Source: an uncultured Gemmatimonadales bacterium (GTDB taxonomy: Bacteria > Gemmatimonadota > Gemmatimonadetes > Longimicrobiales > Gaopeijiaceae). From it: a stretch of 17,846 bases of DNA. Position numbers and translations under genes: made by a program. Positions 1-7,142 of this stretch are shown in pieces. Each line of letters begins with the position of its first letter. Positions within the stretch are counted from its first letter, which is position 1. Where the stretch lies: the NCBI GenBank assembly GCA_937982605.1, contig CALJLC010000167.1:1-17846 (forward strand), read 5' to 3'. The notes beneath the pieces were generated by a model that was not told the origin of the DNA, did no database searches, and saw only the letters and a list, made by a program, of their open reading frames with translations.

Positions 1-1
1 C

Positions 2-877
2 CGGCTCTTCGCGACGCTCCGCCCCGAGGTGGTCGTCGTGACGGGCGGCTACGCCGGCGCGGCCGCGGGGATCGCCGCGGGGCTCATGGGAGTGTCGCTC
101 GTCCTGCAGGAGCAGAACTCCTATCCGGGCGCGGTCACGAAGCTCCTGACCCGCTTCGCGCGCCGCGTGCACGTGGCGTATCCCGAGGCGATCGGTCGCC
201 TGCCCGTCGGTGCCGGGCTCTGCGTCGTCTCGGGCAACCCCGTGCGGCCGAAGTCGAGCGCCGATCGAGACGAGGCGCGGCGCGCCTTCGGCGTCCCGGA
301 GGACGCGACGCTCACCTTCGTGACCGGGGGCAGCCAGGGTTCGCTCGCGCTGAACCGCGGGCTTACGGCCTACGTGGAGGGCGTTACGCGGGGTGAGCTG
401 AGGCGACCGGCGCTGCTGCACCTGCTCTGGGCGACGGGCCGGAAGCACTTCGACGGCGTGCACGCCGCGCTCGCGGCCGCGCACGCTCCGGCCTGGGTGC
501 ACGTGCTGCCGTACGTCGACGACATGCCGCTGGCGCTCGCCGCCGCCGACTTCGCGCTCAGCCGCGCCGGCGCCATGACGATCGCGGAGTTCCTCAACGA
601 AGGCCTGCCGGCGATCCTCGTGCCGCTCCCGACGTCGGCCGAGGACCACCAGTCGTACAACGCCCGCGACCTCGCCGCCGCCGGAGCGGCCCGGCACCTG
701 CCCGAGGCGGAGATGACGCCGGCCCGTCTGGCACGGGAGCTCGACTCCATGGCGTCCGACCCGGAGTCGCTCGCGCGGATGCGGCGGGCCGCCCGGGCGC
801 GCGCTCGTCCCGACGCCACGCGGGAGATCGCGCGGGACGTGGCGACGTTCCTGCCGCCGATCCGGAGGGCCGCATGA
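2..877 (+). CDS. murG: UDP-N-acetylglucosamine--undecaprenyl-pyrophosphoryl-MurNAc-pentapeptide transferase (5' truncated)
   Basis: MurG transfers GlcNAc from UDP-GlcNAc to lipid I, giving lipid II, at the cytoplasmic face of the membrane. The reading frame is open from base 2, and the first visible residues (RLFATLRPEVVVVTGGYAG) match the interior of MurG just before its conserved GGY. About 75-80 N-terminal residues, including the glycine-rich lipid-acceptor loop, therefore lie outside the window; the GTG at 29 is not the true start. In the C-terminal nucleotide-sugar half I see TGGSQGS, then SRAGAMTIAEF with GLPAILVPLP, and a HQSYNA segment. These are the GT-B donor-site landmarks expected of MurG. 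The 3' end carries a strong GGAGGG ribosome site (864-869) for murC, and its stop overlaps the murC start in ATGA, which indicates translational coupling. Confidence 0.95.
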   Translation, partial: RLFATLRPEVVVVTGGYAGAAAGIAAGLMGVSLVLQEQNSYPGAVTKLLTRFARRVHVAYPEAIGRLPVGAGLCVVSGNPVRPKSSADRDEARRAFGVPEDATLTFVTGGSQGSLALNRGLTAYVEGVTRGELRRPALLHLLWATGRKHFDGVHAALAAAHAPAWVHVLPYVDDMPLALAAADFALSRAGAMTIAEFLNEGLPAILVPLPTSAEDHQSYNARDLAAAGAARHLPEAEMTPARLARELDSMASDPESLARMRRAARARARPDATREIARDVATFLPPIRRAA

Positions 878-2283
878 ACGGGAGCGTCGACCTGCGCGCG
901 CTCGCGGCCGAGCGCCCGGTCCACTTCATGGGCGTGGGCGGTGCCGGCATGTACCCGCTGGCCGAGCTGCTGCTGCGCAGCGGCGGTCGGGTGAGCGGCT
1001 GCGACGTCAAGGAGAGCCCGGCGCTCCGCGATCTCGCCGCGCTGGGTGGTGCGGTGTCGGTCGGTCACGACCCGGGCCACGTGGCCGACGCCGCCGCGCT
1101 CGTCGTCACCGCCGCCGTCCCGAAGGACCACCCCGAGATCGCCGCGGCGCGGCAGGCCGGAATCCCCGTGCTCAAGCGCGCGCAGGCGCTGGGCGCCTGG
1201 GTCTCCCGTGGCACGGTCGTCGGCATCGCCGGCACGCACGGCAAGACCACCACGACGGCCATGGCCACCGAGGTGCTCGCCGCCGCGGGGATGGACCCGA
1301 CGGGGCTGGTCGGGGGCCACGTGGTCGGATGGAGCGGGAACCTGCGCTTCGGCTCCTCGGAGCTCTTCGTCGTCGAGGCCGACGAGTACGACCGCTCCTT
1401 CCTCACGCTCTCTCCGAACGTGGCCGTCGTCACCAACCTGGAGGCGGACCACCTCGACATCTACGGGGATCTCGAGGGTGTGCGCCGGAGCTTCCTCGAC
1501 TTCCTCGCGGGGGTGCGGGGCGGGGGGCGCGTGATCGTCTGCGCGGACGATCCCGGTGCGTCGGCGCTCCTTCCGGCGATGGGCCCCTCGGCCACGACGT
1601 ACGGGACCGCCGCCGGCTCGATGCTGCGCGCGACGGATCTCGTCATCGAGGACGGCGTGACCCGTGCGAACGTGTGGGAGGAGGGGAGGCCCGTCGGTAC
1701 GCTGAGCCTCACCCTCGGCGGACGGCACAACCTCCTGAACGCGCTGGGCGCGGCGGCGGCCGCGCGGGCGCTCGGCGCACGGTGGGACGCGATCCTGCCC
1801 GCGCTGGCGAGCTTCGCCGGCGTGGGGCGTCGCTTCGAGCGGGTGGGAGAGGTCGACGGCGTGCTCGTCATCGACGATTACGCGCACCACCCGACCGAGC
1901 TGGCCGCCGCCCTGCGCGCCACCCGGGCGCTCTACCCGGACCGACGCGTGGTCGCGGTCTTCCAGCCCCACCTCTTCTCCCGCACGAGGGACTTCGCGCG
2001 CGAGTTCGGCGAGGCGCTGTCGCTGGCCGACTCGCTGGTCGTGACCGACGTCTTCCCCGCCCGCGAGGAGCCCATCCCCGGCGTGACGGGCCAGACGATC
2101 GTCGATGCGGCGACCGCGGCCGGCGCCCGGGACGTGACGTACGTGGCGGCGCTCGACCGCGTGGCCGCCGAGACCCGCGCGCTCGCGCGCGAAGGGGACG
2201 TCGTTCTCACCCTCGGCGCGGGCTCCATCGAGCGCGTCGGCGCGGAGCTCGTGCAGGCGCTCCAGGAGGCGGTGCATGCGTAG
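874..2283 (+). CDS. murC: UDP-N-acetylmuramate--L-alanine ligase
   Basis: MurC is the cytoplasmic ATP-dependent ligase that adds L-alanine to UDP-MurNAc, the first amino acid of the peptidoglycan stem. The 469-residue product has the usual length and three-domain order. The N-terminal UDP-binding Rossmann segment (FMGVGGAGM, about residue 18) is of MurC type. The P-loop AGTHGKTTT lies at residues 119-127, the central-domain EADEYDRSF begins at 168 and is followed by NLEADHLDIYG, and the C-terminal DDYAHHPTE lies at 334-342. The His-containing P-loop and the DYAHHP motif separate MurC from MurD, MurE and MurF. It overlaps murG by 4 nt and ftsQ by 8 nt. murB, often next to or fused with murC, is not in this window. 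Confidence 0.97.
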   Translation: MNGSVDLRALAAERPVHFMGVGGAGMYPLAELLLRSGGRVSGCDVKESPALRDLAALGGAVSVGHDPGHVADAAALVVTAAVPKDHPEIAAARQAGIPVLKRAQALGAWVSRGTVVGIAGTHGKTTTTAMATEVLAAAGMDPTGLVGGHVVGWSGNLRFGSSELFVVEADEYDRSFLTLSPNVAVVTNLEADHLDIYGDLEGVRRSFLDFLAGVRGGGRVIVCADDPGASALLPAMGPSATTYGTAAGSMLRATDLVIEDGVTRANVWEEGRPVGTLSLTLGGRHNLLNALGAAAAARALGARWDAILPALASFAGVGRRFERVGEVDGVLVIDDYAHHPTELAAALRATRALYPDRRVVAVFQPHLFSRTRDFAREFGEALSLADSLVVTDVFPAREEPIPGVTGQTIVDAATAAGARDVTYVAALDRVAAETRALAREGDVVLTLGAGSIERVGAELVQALQEAVHA

Positions 2284-3013
2284 CGAGCTCCGCATTCTCC
2301 TCGGTACGCTGGCCCTGGCGCCGATCGCGGCCTTCGGTCCCCGGCTCGTCGACCAGATGTCGACGATGCAGACGTTCCGCATCTCCGAGGTCGACGTGGC
2401 GGGTACGCGCTACCTGACCCGGGACTCGGTGGTCGCGCGCCTGGCGCTCGGCCCCTTCGCCTCGGTGTGGGGCGACCGGACCGCCTGGGTCGAGCGCCTC
2501 GAGGATCATCCCCTGGTGCGGGACGCCGAGGTGCACCGGCGCCTCCCGAACGGCCTGCGGGTCGAGATCGAGGAGCGAACGCCCGTGGCGCTCGCGGCCG
2601 CGCCGACGCTCGAGCCGGTCGACGTCGAGGGGATGCGACTCCCCATCGATCCGACGCGCTACCCGCTCGACCTCCCGATCATCTCCGCTCTGCGCATGCC
2701 GCCTCCGGACGCGGCCGTCTTCCCGTCGGAGGTGCGGGCGCTGGCCTCGGAGATGGGACACCTCGAGACGCTCGACGCGGAGCTGGCGCGCCGCGTGTCG
2801 ACGATCCGCAGGGCGTCCGACGGGTCGATCGTGCTGCGACTCGTCGCCCCTGCCACCGAGCTGGTGCTGCCCTCGCGCGTGGCGCTCGACCGGCTCCGCG
2901 AAGGTCAGGCCGCCCTCTCGCACGCCATCTCGCTCGACCCCGGCCGCGTGCCTTCGGTCGTGGACCTCCGCTTCGCGGGCCAGGTCGTGGTCCGCCGTGA
3001 CGGCCGGGAGTAG
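2276..3013 (+). CDS. ftsQ: Cell division protein FtsQ/DivIB
   Basis: FtsQ is a bitopic membrane protein of the divisome that recruits FtsL/FtsB and regulates septal peptidoglycan synthesis. The 245-residue product has a short N-terminal cytoplasmic end, one hydrophobic segment (about residues 7-22, rather weak) and a POTRA domain from about residue 33 (FRISEVDVAGTRYL) to about 105. The POTRA domain ends in the family signature RRLPNGLRVEIEERTPVAL. A less conserved extracytoplasmic domain follows. The ATG at 2276 is chosen because AGGAGG (2264-2269) lies six bases upstream inside murC, with which it overlaps. The position between murC and ftsA is the classic place for ftsQ. Overall similarity in this family is low, so the call rests on POTRA, topology and context. 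Confidence 0.9.
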   Translation: MRSELRILLGTLALAPIAAFGPRLVDQMSTMQTFRISEVDVAGTRYLTRDSVVARLALGPFASVWGDRTAWVERLEDHPLVRDAEVHRRLPNGLRVEIEERTPVALAAAPTLEPVDVEGMRLPIDPTRYPLDLPIISALRMPPPDAAVFPSEVRALASEMGHLETLDAELARRVSTIRRASDGSIVLRLVAPATELVLPSRVALDRLREGQAALSHAISLDPGRVPSVVDLRFAGQVVVRRDGRE

Positions 3014-3017
3014 CCCC

Positions 3018-4247
3018 ATGCGATCCAATCTCATCGCCGGACTCGACATCGGAACCGCGAACACGTGCGCCGTGATCGGGGAGCTCTCGGGTGACGAGCG
3101 CCGTCCGGGGCTCACGATCCTCGGCGTCGGACAGGCGCCCACGGGCGGCCTGCGCGGGGACATGGTCACCAACATCGACGAGATGACCGAGTCGGTCCGC
3201 GCGGCCATGAGCGAAGCCGAGCTCATGGCGGGCGCGAGCGTCGATCGCGTGTACGCCGGGATCGGTGGAAACCACGTGCGTGCCACGTCCTCGATGGGGG
3301 TGGTCGCCATCTCCGAGGACGAGGTCACCGCGGACGACGTCGAGCGAGTGCACATCGTGGCCCGGGCGGTGGCGCTGCCTCCGGACCGCGAGATGGTGCA
3401 CGCGATCCCGCAGGAGTACCGCGTCGACCACCAGCACGGCATCAAGGACCCCCTCGGGATGTCGGGCGTCCGGCTCGAGTCGGAGGTCTTCCTCGTCACC
3501 TGCGAGATCACCTCCTCGGCCAACATCACGAAGGCGGTGAACCGGGCCGGCTACCGGGTGCAGGAGCTCGTCCTGGAGCCGCTCGCGGCCGCGCGCGCCG
3601 TCCTCACGGAGGACGAGAAGGAGGTCGGCGTCGCCATGGTCGAGATCGGCGCGTCGACGACGGACGTGGCCGCCTACTACGAGGGCAAGATCCACCACGT
3701 GGCGATCCTGCCCTTCGGCGGCGCCACGCTCACCGCGGACCTCATGCGCGGCCTCGCCGTCCCCTACCGGGAGGCGCGGCTCGCCAAGGAGCGTCACGCG
3801 CACGCCTTCGCGCAGATGGTCGACCCCCGCGAGACGGTCGACCTGCCGGGCCCGGCGCCCGGACAGCTCCGCTCCGTCGCGTGCGAGCTCATCGCGCACA
3901 TCGTCGAGCAGCGCCTCGACGAGATGTTCGGGATCGTCCAGGGCGAGCTCCAGGACCACGGCGTCCTCGACAAGCTCGGCGCCGGCATCGTCCTCACGGG
4001 CGGGAGCGCCGCGATCCCGGGGATCGTCGAGCTCGCGCAGCAGATCTTCGCCTCTCCCGTGCGCCTCGGCGTGCCCGCGGAGGGGCTCGGCGGCCTCGCG
4101 GACACCGTCCGCCGGCCGCGCTTCGCGGTCGGGGCCGGGCTCGCGCTCTGGGGCGCCGACCGTTTCGCCGAGACCGGACGCGGTGCGTCCACTCGTACGT
4201 CGGGCCTCGTGACCAAGCTGGGCACGTGGCTCAAGGAATTCTTCTAG
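3018..4247 (+). CDS. ftsA: Cell division protein FtsA
   Basis: FtsA is an actin-like ATPase that tethers FtsZ filaments to the inner membrane and recruits later divisome proteins. The 409-residue product begins with the phosphate-1 motif AGLDIGTANTCAVIG. The FtsA-specific 1C/SHS2 region follows (about residues 77-155), then the phosphate-2 motif IGASTTDVAAYYEG and the adenosine motif GIVLTGGSAAIPGI. The last residues, LVTKLGTWLKEFF, form an amphipathic helix typical of the FtsA membrane-targeting sequence. I take ATG 3018 as the start because GGGAG (3006-3010) precedes it with good spacing and the protein then starts just before the conserved motif. An in-frame GTG at 2997 would add seven residues inside ftsQ. 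It lies 4 nt after ftsQ. Confidence 0.96.
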   Translation: MRSNLIAGLDIGTANTCAVIGELSGDERRPGLTILGVGQAPTGGLRGDMVTNIDEMTESVRAAMSEAELMAGASVDRVYAGIGGNHVRATSSMGVVAISEDEVTADDVERVHIVARAVALPPDREMVHAIPQEYRVDHQHGIKDPLGMSGVRLESEVFLVTCEITSSANITKAVNRAGYRVQELVLEPLAAARAVLTEDEKEVGVAMVEIGASTTDVAAYYEGKIHHVAILPFGGATLTADLMRGLAVPYREARLAKERHAHAFAQMVDPRETVDLPGPAPGQLRSVACELIAHIVEQRLDEMFGIVQGELQDHGVLDKLGAGIVLTGGSAAIPGIVELAQQIFASPVRLGVPAEGLGGLADTVRRPRFAVGAGLALWGADRFAETGRGASTRTSGLVTKLGTWLKEFF

Positions 4248-4285
4248 AAGCGTCCAATCACCGAATCTCCGCCAGGGAGGAGACC

Positions 4286-5656
4286 ATGATGATCTTCGAA
4301 TTCGAGGAGACGCCGATCGCGAACGCCCGCATGAAGGTCGTGGGCGTCGGCGGGGCGGGCGGTAACGCCGTCAATCGCATGATCGACGAGGAGCTGGAGG
4401 GCGTCGAGTTCATCTCGATGAACACCGACGGGCAGGCCCTCAAGAGCTCGCAGGCGCAGGTCACGCTGCAGATCGGCAAGAAGCTCACGCGAGGCCTGGG
4501 TGCCGGCGCGCGGCCGGAGGTGGGGCGCCAGGCGCTCGCCGAGAGCGAGGAAGAGGTCCGTCGCGCGCTCGAGGGCGCGGATCTGGTCTTCGTGACCGCC
4601 GGCATGGGTGGCGGCACGGGCACCGGCGCCGCTCCGATGGTGGCGCAGATCGCGAGGGACATGGGTGCCCTCACGATCGGCGTCGTCACGAAGCCGTTCT
4701 CCTTCGAGGGCAAGAAGCGCGAGAAGCAGGCGATGCAGGGGCTCGCGGAGCTCCGTCGTGCGGTCGACACGATGATCCTCGTGCCGAACGACCGGCTCCT
4801 CTCCGTCGTGCCGAAGGGCACGTCCTTCAAGGACGCCCTCAAGAAGGCCGACGAGGTGCTGCTGCACGCCACGCAGGGCATCTCCGACCTGATCCGGGTC
4901 ACCGGCGAGATCAACGTGGATTTCGCCGACGTGCGCACGGTGATGGCGGCGCGCGGACCCGCGCTCATGGGCACGGGCTTCGGCGAGGGCGACAACCGGG
5001 CCCAGGAGGCCGCGCAGGAGGCGATCTCGTCGCCGCTGCTCGACGACGTCTCGATCTCCGGTGCGCGCGGCGTGCTCATCAACATCACCGGCGGCATGGA
5101 TCTCGCCATCGACGAGGTCATGACGATCTCCTCGCTCATTCAGGAGGAGGCGGGTGACGAGGCCGAGATCATCTTCGGCGCCGTGCACGATCCGGAGCTC
5201 GACGGCCAGATCCGCGTGACGGTCATCGCGACCGGCTTCGATCAGGAGCTCGACGAGAAGGTGATTCCGGCGGACTTCCGGCGCGGCCGTCCCCCGGCCC
5301 AGCGCCCCGTGGAGGCGATCCCGCAGCTGTCGGAGCAGAGGATCTCGGAGCCCCGGGTCGCCTACGGCGGCGGCGGCTCGGCCCCGACCGGCTCGACGCA
5401 GCCGCTGCGGCCGGCACCGGCCCCGAGGAACCCGGTTCGGCCGATCATGTCCGAGGAGCCCGTCGATCAGCCGGTGCTCCAGCCGCCGCCCGTCCGCACC
5501 CCCCAGGTCGAGCAGGCCGAGGTCCGGTTCGCGGCCACCGGAGGCGGTGCGCCGGAGCCGGTGCTGCCGCTGACGCGCTTCCCGGAGCGCACGATCTCGA
5601 GGGACCAGATCGAGGGGCTCGACATCCCGACGTTCATCCGGCGCCAGATGGACTGA
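4286..5656 (+). CDS. ftsZ: Cell division protein FtsZ
   Basis: FtsZ is the tubulin-like GTPase that polymerises into the cytokinetic Z-ring. The 456-residue product has the N-terminal nucleotide loop VGVGGAGGNAVNRM, the tubulin signature GGGTGTGAAP (about residues 107-116) and the T7-loop region NVDFADVRTVM. A Pro/Arg-rich, probably disordered linker runs from about residue 325 to 440. The C-terminal peptide DIPTFIRRQMD is the binding site for FtsA and other partners. The start is set by the strong ribosome site AGGGAGGAG (4274-4282) before ATG 4286; a second ATG follows at 4289. The frame is also open far upstream, through ftsA, but that stretch is a shadow. FtsZ ends the core dcw block, 38 nt after ftsA. 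Confidence 0.98.
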   Translation: MMIFEFEETPIANARMKVVGVGGAGGNAVNRMIDEELEGVEFISMNTDGQALKSSQAQVTLQIGKKLTRGLGAGARPEVGRQALAESEEEVRRALEGADLVFVTAGMGGGTGTGAAPMVAQIARDMGALTIGVVTKPFSFEGKKREKQAMQGLAELRRAVDTMILVPNDRLLSVVPKGTSFKDALKKADEVLLHATQGISDLIRVTGEINVDFADVRTVMAARGPALMGTGFGEGDNRAQEAAQEAISSPLLDDVSISGARGVLINITGGMDLAIDEVMTISSLIQEEAGDEAEIIFGAVHDPELDGQIRVTVIATGFDQELDEKVIPADFRRGRPPAQRPVEAIPQLSEQRISEPRVAYGGGGSAPTGSTQPLRPAPAPRNPVRPIMSEEPVDQPVLQPPPVRTPQVEQAEVRFAATGGGAPEPVLPLTRFPERTISRDQIEGLDIPTFIRRQMD

Positions 5657-5674
5657 TCCGCCACACCGCGTGAT

Positions 5675-5735
5675 GCGCCCCTGTCCCCCACTTCCCTGGA
5701 CGGGCTCTTCGGAGTCCCGGGGGGCGGGGGTGCGC
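5675..5735 (+). terminator. GC-rich hairpin downstream of ftsZ, possible terminator or mRNA structure
   Basis: An inner stem, CGGGCTC (5701-5707), loop TTCG and GAG-T-CCCG (5712-5719), pairs with one bulged T and closes on the very stable C(UUCG)G tetraloop. C-rich runs on the left (5675-5689) can pair with G-rich runs on the right (5720-5735), giving an imperfect outer stem. There is no clear T-run after it, so classic intrinsic termination is uncertain. It could instead act as an mRNA 3'-stabilising structure that separates high ftsZ expression from the genes after it. Confidence 0.4.
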
Positions 5736-5800
5736 ACGATCGTCTGTTTCGGCGCGACCGGACTGCGTACTTTTCTCGTATGTGCACGAGGGCGTGGAAG

Positions 5801-7096
5801 ATGCAGCTGAAGCGCACCCTGGCCGTCGCCTTCGCGGTGGCCACGACGGCGTCGTGTACCCGTGAAGTGCCGGAAGTGGGCGTGCTCGACGCGATCGAGG
5901 TCCCTCCGGCCGAGCGGGTGGAGACCTTCTCGCTGGGCCGCGGTGAGACGGTCGGCGCCGTTCTGTGGGACGTCCTCGTCGCCAACGAGCAGGCCGAGCT
6001 CCTCCTCGCCTTCCAGGAGCACGCGAGCCCCCGGCGGCTCCGGCAGGGAACCGAGATCACGCTGCGCTACCTCCGCGACGACGCCGAGGTCCGGGGCATC
6101 GACGTGGCGATCAGCCCGGATCAGACCGTCCGCATGGACCGCGACCTGCTCGGCTGGCGGTCGCACCTCATCGAGACGCCCGTCTACGTCGACACGCTCT
6201 TCGCCAGCGGAGAGATCGAGTCGGTCTTCTGGAGCGCGGTGGTGGACAACCCGGTGCTGCAGGGCCTCACCTTCGAGGACCGGAACCGGCTGATCGACCA
6301 TCTCGACCGGGTCTTCCAGTGGCAGATGGACTTCTCGCGGCAGATCCGGGTGGGCGACACCTATCGCTTCGCCTTCGAGCGCGAGGTCCGGCCGGACGGC
6401 TCGATGCGTGCCGGTCGCCTCCTCGCCGCCGAGTTCGTCAACAGCGGAACGCCGTACCACGCGGTCTACTTCGACCCGAACGGGGACGGAGACGGCTCGT
6501 ACTTCGATCTCGAGGGCGCCTCCGTGCGGCGTGCCTTCCTGCTCAAGCCGCTCTCGTACCGGCGCATCTCCGGACGGTACTCCTCCGCGCGGCGGCACCC
6601 GATCCTGAACACGATCCGGGCGCACCGCGGGGTCGACTACGCCGCGGACGCGGGGACGCCGATCATGGCGACCTCGGACGGGGTCGTGATCCATCGCGGA
6701 CCGAAGGGGAGCTTCGGAAACACCGTGGAGATCCGGCACCCGAACGGCTTCGTGACGCGATACGCGCACCTGCGGTCCTTCCGCTCGGGGCTCGTCGTCG
6801 GCTCGCGCGTGAAACAGAGTGACGTGATCGGCTACGTCGGCATGACCGGGCTCGCCAACGGGCCGCACCTCCACTACGAGATGATGCGGGGCGGGCGGCA
6901 CATGGACCCGCTCTCCGTCGACCTGCCGGCGGGCGATCCGGTCCCGAGCGACGACTGGGCACGCTGGCGGGCGGAGATGACCTCCCGCGTGGCACTCCTG
7001 GAGACGATCCCCCGGCCGGGGCCCGTGCGCACCTTCGCGGCCGCGCAGGCTCAGGAGGCGGAGCTCGCCCAGCCCGCCGGAGGGTCGCAGAAGTAA
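5801..7096 (+). CDS. M23-family murein endopeptidase (MepM/Csd3-like), predicted lipoprotein
   Basis: This is a predicted zinc metallopeptidase that cuts peptide cross-links in peptidoglycan, acting outside the cytoplasmic membrane. The N-terminus MQLKRTLAVAFAVATTASC looks like a lipoprotein signal with the lipidated Cys at residue 19; the -3 residue is Thr rather than Leu, so this is not certain. The long middle region, ending around FDLEGASVRRAFLLKPL, resembles the regulatory N-terminal part of MepM/Csd3 proteins. The peptidase domain is intact: H275-x3-D279, then H323 in YAHL, then H356-L-H358. ATG 5801 is preferred because GAGGG (5788-5792) precedes it. ATG 5780 is in frame but lacks a ribosome site and would put charged residues before the signal. 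It follows ftsZ by 144 nt, consistent with a role in septum remodelling or growth. Confidence 0.9.
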   Translation: MQLKRTLAVAFAVATTASCTREVPEVGVLDAIEVPPAERVETFSLGRGETVGAVLWDVLVANEQAELLLAFQEHASPRRLRQGTEITLRYLRDDAEVRGIDVAISPDQTVRMDRDLLGWRSHLIETPVYVDTLFASGEIESVFWSAVVDNPVLQGLTFEDRNRLIDHLDRVFQWQMDFSRQIRVGDTYRFAFEREVRPDGSMRAGRLLAAEFVNSGTPYHAVYFDPNGDGDGSYFDLEGASVRRAFLLKPLSYRRISGRYSSARRHPILNTIRAHRGVDYAADAGTPIMATSDGVVIHRGPKGSFGNTVEIRHPNGFVTRYAHLRSFRSGLVVGSRVKQSDVIGYVGMTGLANGPHLHYEMMRGGRHMDPLSVDLPAGDPVPSDDWARWRAEMTSRVALLETIPRPGPVRTFAAAQAQEAELAQPAGGSQK

Positions 7097-7142
7097 GTCG
7101 TGACGGGCCACTAGTCTTGCGTACGGCCGTCGGGAGCGGGTG

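Noticed and set aside
370..2382. 670-codon open frame on the minus strand across murG, murC and ftsQ
   Set aside because: It lies opposite well-recognised genes, is Arg/Gly/His-rich with no family motif, and is expected from codon bias at this GC content.
2997..3017. GTG start of ftsA inside ftsQ
   Set aside because: GGGAG is well spaced for ATG 3018 and the extra seven residues are not expected in FtsA.
5780..5800. Upstream ATG for the M23 peptidase
   Set aside because: No ribosome site precedes it and it would place charged residues ahead of the signal sequence; ATG 5801 fits better.
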